Shown here: in pieces, positions 46,578 through 57,137 of the stretch
How the letters are laid out: every line of letters begins with the position of its first letter
Numbering within the stretch: the first letter of the stretch is position 1
Source of the DNA: Bacteroidota bacterium
Lineage (GTDB): Bacteria; Bacteroidota; Bacteroidia; Bacteroidales; Dysgonomonadaceae
NCBI GenBank assembly: GCA_023437305.1
Contig: JAEZGN010000005.1
Span: 1-64,000, forward strand
Length of the DNA stretch: 64,000 nt
Direction: 5' to 3'
Position numbers and translations under genes: made by a program
The notes under the pieces: model-generated
What the model saw: only the letters and a program-made list of their open reading frames with translations
What the model was told of the DNA's origin: nothing
Databases searched by the model: none

Positions 46578-48172
46578 TAAGAATACTAACCTCTTTAGTT
46601 GCAGTATTAACTATAACATCTGTTCAGGCACAGACTCCTGTTCATGAGGTGCCCAAGTTGGTCATTGGAATAACTATTGATCAGCTGAGAGGTGATTATC
46701 TCGAACTCTTTCAAGGTTCGTTTTCTGAAAGGGGCTTCAAACGTCTCTTAAACGAGGGATTGGTATATCAGAATATAAAATTTGATTTTCCTAATTTAGA
46801 TGATGCCTCTGCAATTGCCACTATATACACTGGTGCTTCACCTTTTTATCATGGTATAGTAGGAAATAAAAAGTATATTGTAGCTAAGAAACAAGAGGTT
46901 TCGACATTTACAGATGAAGCTTTCTTAGGAAACTATACACAAGACAAAGTTTCTCCTTTAGCTATCAAAACTTCTACTATAACAGATGAGTTGAAGATCG
47001 CATCGCAAGGAAAATCTGATGTATATTCCTTTGCACCTCAAATAGCTCAGGCTTTGATATCATCTGGTAAAAGAGGTAATTCTGCTTTTTGGATAGATGA
47101 CTATACAGGCAAATGGGCTTCAACTACTTATTATAAAGATTTTTATTGGTCGGTAGATCAGGATAATCGTAGCAATACGGATTTTGCTTCTAAAGTTTGG
47201 AGTATGTATTGGCGTCCGTCTAAGGAAGTTAGTACATATAAGGCTTTTCCTTACCAGCAAAGCGAATCGTCTTTCCAACACTTTATGGGAGGAGATAAGC
47301 AGACTTATATTTTAGCAAAACAAATTCCTGTTGTAAATGAAAATGTAAGGTCTTCGGCTATGACTCTGCTTTCTAAAGCAGAATTGGGAAAACGCACTAA
47401 TCCTGACTTTTTGTCTTTGACATTTTATGCAGGAAATTTTCCGGGAGTTTCTGATTACTCATACGAAATTCAAGATATTTATAGCTGCCTTGACAAAGAA
47501 ATAGAAAAGTTGTTAGACGAAGTCGAAAAGACTGTAGGTCTTAAAAATACGTTGATCTTTGTCACATCTACCGGATATTATAATTCGTCGGAACATACAA
47601 CGTCCACAGCTTTATCAAATTCAAATATCCCTGAAAATAAATTCTATGTCAATCGCTGCGAAGCCTTGCTGAATATGTACCTAATGGCTATATATGGCAG
47701 AGATGGGCAATGGGTTGATAAATTCTATAAAGGGCAGGTTTATCTGAATAGAGAACTGATAAAGAGTAAAAATATATCATTACAAGAAATACAGGAAAAA
47801 GCGGCAGAGTTTGTTTCTGAATTTACCGGCGTGCAAGAAGTATATACTTCATACCAAATACAGCACGGTCAGTGGAATCCTGTAATGGAATATTACAAAA
47901 ATGGCTACACTAAAGAAAATTCTGGCGATCTTTTTGTCGAATTACAACCCGGTTATAAAATAGTTAACGAACAAGATGCTTCGTTCAAAGAGAAACAGAC
48001 CCGCAATAATGCGATTGTGAGTCCTGTGATTTTCTTTGGCAATAATATTAAGCCCGCCAGAATAAGAAGGACGATTAAAGCTACAGAAATAGCTCCTTCG
48101 GTAACATATATAATGCGTATAAGGTCTCCCAATGGAGCAAAAGAAGAGCCTTTACCTGAGTTAATCTGGTAG
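46574..48172 (+). CDS. Alkaline-phosphatase-fold secreted protein, metal site degenerate
   Basis: 532 aa with a signal peptide (to VQAQ). It belongs to the PafA/type I phosphodiesterase branch of the alkaline phosphatase superfamily: LVIGITIDQLRGDYLELF, ASAIATIYTGASPFYHGIVG and EIQDIYSCLDKEIEKLLDEV. Asp36 is kept, but the other expected ligands look lost. The nucleophile loop reads NLDDASA with no Thr or Ser at the usual place. The DxxGHxxGP element reads AGNFPGVSDYSYE (286-298). The sDHG motif reads TSTGYY (331-336). A scaffolding or binding role with the DUF4105 partner is more likely than phosphatase activity. Confidence 0.8.
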   Translation: MIRILTSLVAVLTITSVQAQTPVHEVPKLVIGITIDQLRGDYLELFQGSFSERGFKRLLNEGLVYQNIKFDFPNLDDASAIATIYTGASPFYHGIVGNKKYIVAKKQEVSTFTDEAFLGNYTQDKVSPLAIKTSTITDELKIASQGKSDVYSFAPQIAQALISSGKRGNSAFWIDDYTGKWASTTYYKDFYWSVDQDNRSNTDFASKVWSMYWRPSKEVSTYKAFPYQQSESSFQHFMGGDKQTYILAKQIPVVNENVRSSAMTLLSKAELGKRTNPDFLSLTFYAGNFPGVSDYSYEIQDIYSCLDKEIEKLLDEVEKTVGLKNTLIFVTSTGYYNSSEHTTSTALSNSNIPENKFYVNRCEALLNMYLMAIYGRDGQWVDKFYKGQVYLNRELIKSKNISLQEIQEKAAEFVSEFTGVQEVYTSYQIQHGQWNPVMEYYKNGYTKENSGDLFVELQPGYKIVNEQDASFKEKQTRNNAIVSPVIFFGNNIKPARIRRTIKATEIAPSVTYIMRIRSPNGAKEEPLPELIW

Positions 48173-48218
48173 TATAATAAAACAAACAATATAAAAAGAA
48201 AATAAACTAACTAAATAT

Positions 48219-51200
48219 ATGGGATTCGCTGACATTTTAACATCATTATTCGGAAATAAGTCTCAAAGGGACTTAAAAGAAATTAATCCGTATGTAGACC
48301 GCATCAAAGCTGTATATCCTTCTATCGAACGTATGTCGCATGACGAATTGCGTGCAAAGACAATGGAGATTAAGCAAAAAGTTCAGGACTACGTAGCAGC
48401 AGAAAAAAATAAAATAGCAGAACTCAAAGCCAATATCGAATCACTGGATATCGATCAGCGTGAAGATGTGTGGGCTGAAGTAGATAAGCTGGAAAAAGAA
48501 ATAACAGACAAGTATGAGAAAGTATTGGAAGAGGTTCTTCCCGAAGCTTTCTCTATTGTAAAAGATACAGCTCGCCGTTTTACACAAAATGAAGAAATAG
48601 TAGTTACAGCTACAGATTTTGACAGGGAGTTGGCTCAAACAAAAGATTTCGTATATATTGATGGCGATAAAGCGATTTATAAAAATCACTGGGTTGCTGG
48701 CGGTAATGAAATAATCTGGGATATGATCCACTACGATGTACAGCTCTTTGGTGGTGTTGTGCTTCATAAAGGAAAGATTGCCGAAATGGCTACAGGGGAA
48801 GGAAAGACACTTGTAGGAACTTTGCCTGTATTCCTTAATGCACTAACAGGTAATGGGGTGCATGTGGTTACCGTGAATGACTATCTGGCAAAACGTGACT
48901 CTGAGTGGATGGGACCAATTTACATGTTTAACGGACTTTCTGTAGATTGTATCGATAAGCATCAGCCTAACTCGGAAGGTCGTCGTAAGGCATATCAAGC
49001 AGATATTACCTTCGGGACAAATAATGAATTTGGCTTCGATTATCTGCGCGACAATATGGCAATCAATCCGTCAGATCTTGTTCAGCGCAAGCATAACTAT
49101 GCGATTGTCGACGAGGTTGACTCCGTACTGATTGATGATGCTCGTACTCCGTTGATTATCTCCGGGCCTGTACCTAGAGGTGAACAACAGTTGTTTGAAG
49201 AGTTTCGTCCACGTGTAGAGATTATTGTAAAAGCACAGCGAGATCTTTGTACTAAATTACTGGCTGAAGCAAAAGTAAAAATGGCTTCGGATGATAAGAA
49301 AGAGCAAGAAGAAGGATCGCTGTTGTTGTATCGTTCATTTAAAGGGTTACCAAAAAACAAGCCTCTTATCAAGTTCCTTAGTGAACCGGGTATAAAAGCT
49401 TCAATGTTGAAGACTGAAGAGCACTATATGAGCGAACAAATGCGTAATATGCATATTGTTACAGATGATCTTTACTTCACTATAGATGAGAAAAACAACA
49501 GCATAGAGCTTACGGATAAAGGTATCGATTTGCTTACAGGTAATTCTGATGACCCGTTATTCTTTGTTTTACCTGATATCGGGTCTTTATTGTCTGACTT
49601 GGAAAATCAATCGCTTACTGACAGTCAAAAAGCAGAAAAGAAAGATGAGTTGATGCAAAACTACTCTATCAAGTCGGAACGAGTACATACAGTCAATCAA
49701 TTGTTAAAAGCTTATGCTTTATTCGATAGAGATGATGAGTATGTGGTTATCGATAATAAGGTAATGATTGTTGATGAGCAAACAGGACGTATTATGGATG
49801 GTCGTCGCTATTCGGACGGATTACACCAAGCGATAGAGGCTAAAGAGCGTGTTAAAGTGGAAGCTGCAACACAGACGTTTGCAACTATTACATTGCAGAA
49901 CTATTTCCGTATGTATCATAAACTTTCGGGTATGACCGGTACAGCTGAAACAGAAGCAGGTGAGTTGTGGAACATCTACAAACTAGACGTGGTTGTAATC
50001 CCTACCAATAGACCGATTGCGCGTAAAGATATGAATGACCGTATATATAAAACAAAACGTGAAAAATATACAGCGGTTATACAAGAAATAGAAAAACTAG
50101 TAGAAGAAGGCCGTGCTGTACTTGTGGGTACAACATCTGTCGAAATTTCTGAATTGCTGGGTAAGATGCTTACCATGCGTAAGATAAAGCATAATGTATT
50201 GAATGCTAAGTTGCATCAGCGTGAAGCTGAAGTTGTGGCTCTTGCCGGACAACCGGGGGCTGTTACTATCGCAACAAACATGGCCGGTCGTGGTACCGAC
50301 ATCAAGCTTGCGCCAAGTGTGAAAGAAGCAGGCGGGTTGGCGATTATCGGTACAGAAAGGCATGAGTCTCGTCGCGTTGACCGTCAGTTGAGAGGTCGTG
50401 CAGGGCGTCAGGGTGACCCGGGTTCATCTGTATTCTATATCTCGTTAGAGGATGATTTGATGCGTTTGTTTGCATCGGAACGTATTGCCGGAATGATGGA
50501 CCGTATGGGCTTCAAAGAAGGAGAAATGCTTGAGCATAATATGCTTAGCAAATCTGTAGAAAGAGCTCAGAAGAAAGTTGAAGAAAATAACTTTGGTATT
50601 CGTAAACGCTTGTTGGAATATGATGATGTAATGAATTCTCAACGCGAAGTTGTGTACAAACGTCGTCGCCATGCTCTTATGGGAGAACGTATTGGTATCG
50701 ATATTGTTAATATGATATATGATACAGCAGTCAGTCTTACAGAACAACATGCCGATAATCTTGACTATGAGGGTTTAAAGGTTGATATGTTACGCTTATT
50801 TACAACAGATCCTCCTGTTGATGAAGCTACATTCCGTTCTACCAAGCCTGATACATTGACCGATATGATATACGATAAGGCTATCCAGAACTTCAAACAT
50901 AAGATGGATCGTTTAGCCGAAATTGCCAATCCGGTAATCAAGCAAGTATACGAAGAGCAAGGTGATAAGTTTGAGAACATTCTTATTCCTATCTCAGATG
51001 GAAGACGTGTTTATAATATCTCTTGTAATCTGAAAGAGGCATACGAAACACAATCAAAAGATGTAATCAAAGCTTTTGAAAAAGCAATAGTCCTTCATAC
51101 AATCGATGAAGAATGGAAAGAACATCTCCGTGAGATGGACGATTTGCGTCAATCTGTTCAGAATGCCAGCTACGAACAAAAAGACCCATTATTGATCTAT

Positions 51201-51536
51201 AAACTTGAATCTTTCAATTTGTTTAAGAGTATGTTAAACAGCATAAATAGTAAAGCTGTAACAATTCTTATGCGTGGACAGATACCTGTTCGTGAACCAG
51301 AACAAGTACGTCAGGCAGAACCGGAACAAAAAACAGATTACAGTCGTTACCGTACCGAACGTAATGATATAGAAGATGGACAACAAAGAGCTTCGGCTCC
51401 GGGTCAAGGGCAGGCAGCTCAGGAAAGACCCAAAGTGACAGCTCCTATACAAGTAGATAAAAAACCGGGGCGCAATGATCCTTGTTTTTGTGGCAGTGGA
51501 AAAAAATATAAAAACTGTCATGGAAGGAATGAATAA
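48219..51536 (+). CDS. secA: Preprotein translocase ATPase SecA
   Basis: 1105 aa, longer than the E. coli protein, as usual in Bacteroidales. It drives secretion through SecYEG. Walker A is MATGEGKTLVGTLP, with Walker B YAIVDEVDSVLIDDARTPLI, FGTNNEFGFDYLRDNM, MAGRGTDIKLAPSV and RQLRGRAGRQGDPG. The C-terminus ends in a linker rich in Gln and charged residues and the zinc-binding SEC-C motif (CFCGSGKKYKNCHG) used for SecB or ribosome contact. An insert of about 100 residues (roughly 330-430) lies in the preprotein-binding half. It is followed by a strong terminator. Confidence 0.98.
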   Translation: MGFADILTSLFGNKSQRDLKEINPYVDRIKAVYPSIERMSHDELRAKTMEIKQKVQDYVAAEKNKIAELKANIESLDIDQREDVWAEVDKLEKEITDKYEKVLEEVLPEAFSIVKDTARRFTQNEEIVVTATDFDRELAQTKDFVYIDGDKAIYKNHWVAGGNEIIWDMIHYDVQLFGGVVLHKGKIAEMATGEGKTLVGTLPVFLNALTGNGVHVVTVNDYLAKRDSEWMGPIYMFNGLSVDCIDKHQPNSEGRRKAYQADITFGTNNEFGFDYLRDNMAINPSDLVQRKHNYAIVDEVDSVLIDDARTPLIISGPVPRGEQQLFEEFRPRVEIIVKAQRDLCTKLLAEAKVKMASDDKKEQEEGSLLLYRSFKGLPKNKPLIKFLSEPGIKASMLKTEEHYMSEQMRNMHIVTDDLYFTIDEKNNSIELTDKGIDLLTGNSDDPLFFVLPDIGSLLSDLENQSLTDSQKAEKKDELMQNYSIKSERVHTVNQLLKAYALFDRDDEYVVIDNKVMIVDEQTGRIMDGRRYSDGLHQAIEAKERVKVEAATQTFATITLQNYFRMYHKLSGMTGTAETEAGELWNIYKLDVVVIPTNRPIARKDMNDRIYKTKREKYTAVIQEIEKLVEEGRAVLVGTTSVEISELLGKMLTMRKIKHNVLNAKLHQREAEVVALAGQPGAVTIATNMAGRGTDIKLAPSVKEAGGLAIIGTERHESRRVDRQLRGRAGRQGDPGSSVFYISLEDDLMRLFASERIAGMMDRMGFKEGEMLEHNMLSKSVERAQKKVEENNFGIRKRLLEYDDVMNSQREVVYKRRRHALMGERIGIDIVNMIYDTAVSLTEQHADNLDYEGLKVDMLRLFTTDPPVDEATFRSTKPDTLTDMIYDKAIQNFKHKMDRLAEIANPVIKQVYEEQGDKFENILIPISDGRRVYNISCNLKEAYETQSKDVIKAFEKAIVLHTIDEEWKEHLREMDDLRQSVQNASYEQKDPLLIYKLESFNLFKSMLNSINSKAVTILMRGQIPVREPEQVRQAEPEQKTDYSRYRTERNDIEDGQQRASAPGQGQAAQERPKVTAPIQVDKKPGRNDPCFCGSGKKYKNCHGRNE

Positions 51537-51570
51537 TCGAAAGTAAATACTTGATATATTTATAATAATG

Positions 51571-51608
51571 AAAAGCCCGACAAGTAAGTTTCTGTCGGGC
51601 TTTTTTTA
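51571..51608 (+). terminator. Terminator of secA
   Basis: AGCCCGACA / TGTCGGGCT 9-bp stem with a 10-nt loop, then seven T, about 35 bp after the secA stop. Confidence 0.9.
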
Positions 51609-51728
51609 TGTTATTATGTTTTCTAATACAAACAAAATTTGTATCTTAGCATGTTTTTTAATTGTCAGAAAAACAAAGTGTAAATGTACTTTACAAATAT
51701 TTGAAAATAAAAATTTTAACTTAAGATA

Positions 51729-54329
51729 ATGGCAGAAACAGAGGACAGAATTATCAGGATCAATATTGAAGACGAAATGAAGTCGGCTTATATCGACTAT
51801 TCTATGTCAGTAATTGTATCCCGTGCATTACCCGATGTAAGAGATGGATTTAAGCCTGTTCATCGTCGTATCCTTTACGGTATGAGTGAGCTAGGTAATA
51901 CGTCAAACAAACCGCACAAGAAATCCGCAAGGATTGTAGGGGAAGTGTTAGGTAAGTATCACCCACATGGAGACTCTTCTGTCTATTTTGCAATGGTGCG
52001 TATGGCCCAAGAATGGAGCATGCGTTACCTTTTGGTAGATGGACAGGGTAATATGGGGAGTGTAGATGGTGATAGTCCCGCCGCCATGCGTTATACAGAG
52101 GCCAGGTTAAGTCGTTTGGCCGAAGAAATGCTAAAAGATATTGACAAGGAAACTGTTGATTTTCAATTAAACTTCGACGATACGTTGCAAGAGCCGACAG
52201 TGCTTCCAACACGTATACCTAATTTGCTTGTAAATGGAGCTTCGGGTATTGCTGTTGGGATGGCTACTAATATGGCTCCCCACAATATGACAGAGTCTAT
52301 TGATGCTATTGTAGCTTATATAGACGATAGGGATATCGATACCGATGGTTTGATGCAATATATCAAAGCGCCTGATTTTCCATCAGGAGGGTTTATATAT
52401 GGTTATCAAGGGGTAAGAGATGCTTTTGAAACAGGACGTGGGCGTGTGGTTATGCGCGGTCGCGCCGAAATAGAGACAGAAGGTAATCATGAAAAAATAG
52501 TAATTACCGAAATACCTTATCTAGTAAATAAAGCAGAACTGATCAAGCATATAGCTGACCTAGTCGGAGAAAAAAGACTGGATGGTATCAGCAACGTTAA
52601 CGACGAGTCAGACCGCCAAGGAATGCGTATCGTTGTAGATATCAAGCGTGATGCCAATGCGAATGTTGTGCTAAATAAATTGTATAAACTTACAGCTCTA
52701 CAATCTTCATTTAGTGTCAATAATATTGCTTTGGTAAAGGGACGTCCCAGAACATTGAATCTGAAGGATATGATATCGCTATTTGTTGAGCACAGAGTAG
52801 ATGTTGTTATCCGCAGAACTACATACGATTTGCGTAAAGCCGAAGAGCGTGCTCATATTCTGGAAGGATTAATTATTGCATCAGATAATATAGACGAAGT
52901 AATAGCTCTTATAAGGGCTTCAAAATCGCCTCAGGAAGCTATTGAAAGTTTAATGAATAGATTCAGTCTGACAGAGATACAGTCTCGTGCAATCGTTGAA
53001 ATGCGTTTGCGTCAATTGACCGGACTAGAGCAAGATAAACTTCGTAATGAATATGACGAAATACAGAAACTAATTGCTTACCTGAACGAAATTTTATCGA
53101 ACGAAGATCTTCGGATGCAGGTAATCAAAGATGAACTGATAGAAATAAAGAATAAATATGGTGATGCTCGTCGTACAGAGATTGTATATGCTTCTGAAGA
53201 ACTTAATCCGGAAGACTTCTATGCAAATGACGAGATGATCATAACAGTGTCTCATTTTGGTTATATCAAGCGTACACCTCTTACCGAGTTCCGTGCACAA
53301 AACAGAGGTGGAGTAGGAGCAAAAGGCTCTGAAACTCGTGATGAAGACTTTATTGAACACATCTATCCCGCATCGATGCACAACTACATATTATTATTTA
53401 CTCAAAAAGGTAAATGTTTTTGGTTGCGTGTATTTGATATTCCGGAAGGATCTAAGAACTCAAAAGGAAGGGCTATACAGAACTTGCTAAATATTGAATC
53501 TGACGATAAAGTTACGGCATTTATTCGTGTCAGAGGTTTTAGTGATATTGATTACATTAATAGCCATTACTTGGTATTCTGTACCAAAGCAGGGGTTATT
53601 AAGAAAACCAGACTTGAAGCTTATTCTCGTCCACGCCAAAATGGCGTGAATGCTATTACTATCCGTGAAGATGACAGAGTAATTGAAGTCTTGATGACTG
53701 ATGGAGATAGTGAAATTCTGATAGCAAATCGTAATGGACGAGCAATTCGTTTCCATGAGTCAGATGTTCGTGAGATGGGGCGTACAGCTACCGGAGTGAG
53801 AGGTATGCGTATCGATGAAGATGGGCAAGACGAAGTGATAGGAATGTTGGCTATGTCTAAAGAAGATCAGAAAACTCATACTATCATGGTAGTTTCTGAG
53901 CAGGGCTATGGAAAACGTACTAATCTGAATGATAAAGACGAAGAAGGAAATGATCTTTTTGACGAAGATGGCAATATTATTCCTGTATATCGTATAACCA
54001 GTAGGGGAGGTAAAGGTGTTAAAACATTAAATATAACAGATAAGACCGGTAAGCTTGTTTCTATAAATAGTGTTACTGATGACAACGATTTAATGATAAT
54101 TAACAAATCTGGTATTACAATTCGTCTAAAAGTTTCAGATATTCGCACTATGGGACGTGCTACTCAGGGCGTTAGACTTATAAATTTAGGAAAACGAAAC
54201 GATGAGATAGCATCTGTTTGTAAGGTCGATTCAGAAGATGAAGAGGATATCGAGATTACCGAAATAGAATTGGATGAAGATACCCAGAATAACTCAATCC
54301 TGGATGAAAATGAGGAAATAAATAACTGA
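51729..54329 (+). CDS. gyrA: DNA gyrase subunit A
   Basis: 866 aa. The breakage-reunion domain starts SYIDYSMSVIVSRALPDVRD-like (here with AYIDYSMSV), and the catalytic Tyr122 lies in AAMRYTEARL. The C-terminal half carries six beta-pinwheel blades with repeats such as RGGVGAKGS, TGVRGMRI and GRATQGVRLI, plus an acidic tail. The quinolone region reads HPHGDSSVYFAMVRM: Ser83 (E. coli numbering happens to coincide) is the sensitive residue, and position 87 is Phe rather than Asp, which I believe is normal in Bacteroides. It is followed 22 bp later by a TPR gene. Confidence 0.97.
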   Translation: MAETEDRIIRINIEDEMKSAYIDYSMSVIVSRALPDVRDGFKPVHRRILYGMSELGNTSNKPHKKSARIVGEVLGKYHPHGDSSVYFAMVRMAQEWSMRYLLVDGQGNMGSVDGDSPAAMRYTEARLSRLAEEMLKDIDKETVDFQLNFDDTLQEPTVLPTRIPNLLVNGASGIAVGMATNMAPHNMTESIDAIVAYIDDRDIDTDGLMQYIKAPDFPSGGFIYGYQGVRDAFETGRGRVVMRGRAEIETEGNHEKIVITEIPYLVNKAELIKHIADLVGEKRLDGISNVNDESDRQGMRIVVDIKRDANANVVLNKLYKLTALQSSFSVNNIALVKGRPRTLNLKDMISLFVEHRVDVVIRRTTYDLRKAEERAHILEGLIIASDNIDEVIALIRASKSPQEAIESLMNRFSLTEIQSRAIVEMRLRQLTGLEQDKLRNEYDEIQKLIAYLNEILSNEDLRMQVIKDELIEIKNKYGDARRTEIVYASEELNPEDFYANDEMIITVSHFGYIKRTPLTEFRAQNRGGVGAKGSETRDEDFIEHIYPASMHNYILLFTQKGKCFWLRVFDIPEGSKNSKGRAIQNLLNIESDDKVTAFIRVRGFSDIDYINSHYLVFCTKAGVIKKTRLEAYSRPRQNGVNAITIREDDRVIEVLMTDGDSEILIANRNGRAIRFHESDVREMGRTATGVRGMRIDEDGQDEVIGMLAMSKEDQKTHTIMVVSEQGYGKRTNLNDKDEEGNDLFDEDGNIIPVYRITSRGGKGVKTLNITDKTGKLVSINSVTDDNDLMIINKSGITIRLKVSDIRTMGRATQGVRLINLGKRNDEIASVCKVDSEDEEDIEITEIELDEDTQNNSILDENEEINN

Positions 54330-54351
54330 TATATGAACTAAAACAATAATT

Positions 54352-55644
54352 ATGAAGCGAAGTTTATTAGTAATAACATTATGCATATTTGCAGGATTCT
54401 CTTTTGCCCAGAAAAAAGCCGTGAAAGATGCAAAATCTGCAATGAAGAACGTTGATGAAGCAAGAGAATTAATCAAACCCGCACTCACTAATCCTGAAAC
54501 TGCGAATGATCCTGAGACTTGGAAAATAGCAGGCGATATCGAGTACAAAGCGTTTGATGATGAACGAACTTTAGAAATGCAAAAAGAGATCACCGGTAAA
54601 GGAGGGAATGAAGAAAAGATGTATATTGGACTTTACAATATGTATGATCCATATATCAAAGCTGATGAACTAGGTCAAGTTCCAAATGAAAAAGGACAGG
54701 TAAAGAACAAGTTCAGAAAAGATATCGTTAAAAATATGAGAGATGGACACAGATTCTATATAAATGGAGGTGTGTACTATAACGAGAAGAGAGACTTTAA
54801 AAGAGCAGCTGACTTTTTCGAAAGATACTGGGAGCTTCCTTCTTTAGCTATGTTTGAAGATACAAAAGGTGACTTCAATACACAAGATAGTGTTTATCAG
54901 ACTATCAAATATTACGCTGTTATTAGCTCTATCCAATCGGCAGATCATGACCGTTCTATCAAACTATTGAAGAAGATTATTGCTGAACCATATGTTCAAA
55001 ATAGTACTTATAAAGAAAGTGATGCATACGAACTGTTAGCAAGCGAATATCAGCAAGTGAATGATAGTCTTGCATTTGTACAAATATTGAATGAAGGTGC
55101 TAAGAAATTCCCTGGTAATAAATATTTTACTCCAAATTTGATCAATGAATTCATTAGAGGAGGTAAAACAGAAGAAGCTATGGCTTATTTGGATCAGGCA
55201 ATTGCTAATGACCCTAGTAATACTTGTGAACTAATGGGTGTAAAAGCTTCATTGTATGCAGAACAAAAAAATTATGCTAGTGCAGAACCTGCATATCTAC
55301 AAGCTATATCTACTGATGCTAACTGTGAAAAAGCTCTCGAAGGTTTAGGTGTATTGTATATACTTCAAGCTCAGGATATGAAAGAAAAAGCCGGTCAAAC
55401 GAATAGTAGAAGTGAACAAGCTCAGCTGGATAAACAAACTGCAGATTTTTACCAAAAATCTTTGCCATATCTTGAAAAATATAGAGATTTGTTGAAAGCC
55501 AGAGGTGCTGATTTTGATTTAGATATTAAGCCGGCATTAATGAAGCTACAAAATGTATATTACAACTTAAGTTTATTAAATATTGATAAATCAGCTCAAT
55601 ATGAAGCAATTCAAAAAGAGCTAGGTGTATCAGATAAGCAATAA
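54352..55644 (+). CDS. Secreted TPR-repeat protein
   Basis: 430 aa with a signal peptide (MKRSLLVITLCIFAGFSFAQ). Helical repeats run through the mature part; recognisable tetratricopeptide units are FKRAADFFERYWELP, GKTEEAMAYLDQAIANDPSN and KNYASAEPAYLQAISTDANC. Protein-protein interaction in the periplasm or at the outer membrane is likely. It follows gyrA by 22 bp, an arrangement I also associate with Bacteroides genomes, but no functional link to gyrase is implied. It ends with its own terminator. Confidence 0.85.
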   Translation: MKRSLLVITLCIFAGFSFAQKKAVKDAKSAMKNVDEARELIKPALTNPETANDPETWKIAGDIEYKAFDDERTLEMQKEITGKGGNEEKMYIGLYNMYDPYIKADELGQVPNEKGQVKNKFRKDIVKNMRDGHRFYINGGVYYNEKRDFKRAADFFERYWELPSLAMFEDTKGDFNTQDSVYQTIKYYAVISSIQSADHDRSIKLLKKIIAEPYVQNSTYKESDAYELLASEYQQVNDSLAFVQILNEGAKKFPGNKYFTPNLINEFIRGGKTEEAMAYLDQAIANDPSNTCELMGVKASLYAEQKNYASAEPAYLQAISTDANCEKALEGLGVLYILQAQDMKEKAGQTNSRSEQAQLDKQTADFYQKSLPYLEKYRDLLKARGADFDLDIKPALMKLQNVYYNLSLLNIDKSAQYEAIQKELGVSDKQ

Positions 55645-55663
55645 TAATAAATATTTATAATAT

Positions 55664-55695
55664 GAAGCGTCCGAAACTAAAAGTTCGGGCGCTTT
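55664..55695 (+). terminator. Terminator of the TPR gene
   Basis: AAGCGTCCGAA / TTCGGGCGCTT stem with a G-T pair and an 8-nt loop, followed by TTTTGTTTT. Confidence 0.8.
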
Positions 55696-55813
55696 TGTTT
55701 TATAGTATATAATTAAAATAAGGTGAAACTTTATTGCTTCTTGTTAATATTGAGTATGTTTATCATTTTTATTGTGGATAGTTTTTTGTAAATTTGTTAG
55801 AAGCGAACTTTAA

Positions 55814-56935
55814 ATGACTAAGGACATGAAAGAAGATAAATTAGTAACAATAGCCATACATACCCCTCAAAAGGCATATATACTAAAGCAGGCTTTAGAA
55901 GAAAAGGGAATTAATACTCATCTTCTCAACGTTGCGGAAGATGTTGACGATACAAGTCTTGGCTTGGCTGTACGTGTGAATAAAGAAGATGTGATGAATG
56001 CTATATCTGTAATTGAAAATAAAAAATTATTCAGATATGATGATGAAAAGATCTATAAAATTGATGATGGACGAAAACGTATATTAGTTGCTGTTGACTT
56101 TTCCAGTTACTCAATGAAGGCTTGCCGTGCGGCATTTACCATAGCACAACAAACGAATGCTAAAGTTAAAATACTACACGTATATAGAGTACACTTTCCA
56201 ATAACGTTTCCATTTGCTGATAATTTAAACAAAGATGACGAAGGCGATGTGCTGAGTGTAGTTAGGCGAAGAATGCTTGATTTCTGCAACGAAATAGATG
56301 AGAAAATAACTAAAAAAGAATTTCCTCCTATAAATTATTCCTATTCGTTACGCGAAGGGCTTATCAGTGAAGAAATAGAAAACTTTGTAGAAGAATATAA
56401 GCCATTTTTGCTTGTTTTAGGTACTAAGGGATTGAGCAATAATAAGAGGAATTTAGTAGGGAATGTGACTGCCGATATAATTGAAATGACCAATGTTCCG
56501 GTGATGGCTATTCCTGAGAACTTTACGATTGAGAATGCTCTTGATTTTCTAAATATTGCTTTTCTTACAAACTTCCAGAAAAGGGATTTGGATGCTTTTG
56601 ATTTTTTGGTTAATATATTAAAACCTTATCCTAATGTAAGAATTACGCTTACTCATGTGAATGTAATAAACAAGAAAGATGAAAAATGGTCGGAGACAGA
56701 GCTTGCTGAAATGAAAAAATATTTTATCGATAAATATCCGGAACTTAATGTTAGCTATCAACTTATTGATGGTCCAAATATGGCGGATTCGATTAATGAA
56801 TTTGTCAAAAGAGAAAACATTAGTATTGTTATGCTGAATACTAAACGACGGAATCTTTTTGGTCGGATCTTTTTGCCTAGTATATCTAGAAAGGTTTTAA
56901 TAAATTCTGATGTTGCTCTTATTATCTTTAGATAG
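55814..56935 (+). CDS. Universal stress protein with N-terminal DUF2007-like domain
   Basis: 373 aa; an ATG at 55826 (MKEDKLVTIAIH) may be the true start. Residues ~8-75 resemble the small putative signal-transducing DUF2007 domain (TPQKAYILKQALEEKGINTH). A UspA domain follows (about 88-235: KRILVAVDFSSYSMKACRAA, and LLVLGTKGLSNNKRNLVGNV with a partly kept G-2x-G-9x-G nucleotide motif). A second, diverged Usp half (about 240-373, ends IFLPSISRKVLINSDVALII) lacks the glycine motif. Cytoplasmic stress-associated protein; ligand uncertain. It stands alone. Confidence 0.85.
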   Translation: MTKDMKEDKLVTIAIHTPQKAYILKQALEEKGINTHLLNVAEDVDDTSLGLAVRVNKEDVMNAISVIENKKLFRYDDEKIYKIDDGRKRILVAVDFSSYSMKACRAAFTIAQQTNAKVKILHVYRVHFPITFPFADNLNKDDEGDVLSVVRRRMLDFCNEIDEKITKKEFPPINYSYSLREGLISEEIENFVEEYKPFLLVLGTKGLSNNKRNLVGNVTADIIEMTNVPVMAIPENFTIENALDFLNIAFLTNFQKRDLDAFDFLVNILKPYPNVRITLTHVNVINKKDEKWSETELAEMKKYFIDKYPELNVSYQLIDGPNMADSINEFVKRENISIVMLNTKRRNLFGRIFLPSISRKVLINSDVALIIFR

Positions 56936-57137
56936 AATCTTAAAAATAAAATAACAACAAATTATAGCCAAGTTTTAAAAACCATCATTTGTTATATAAT
57001 TACTATTATGTTTAATTATGTGTTTAAAATATATTATTACAAACTCAAGTTATATCGCCTCTCTCTTTTTTAGTTATCTTTGATTATAATTCTAGATTTT
57101 ATAAAAATCTATTCACTAGCATTCAAAAATAGAATTT

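Noticed and set aside
51969..52010. Phe at position 87 of GyrA as a quinolone-resistance change
   Set aside because: Phe at this place appears to be the normal residue in Bacteroides-type GyrA; Ser83 is intact, so resistance cannot be inferred.
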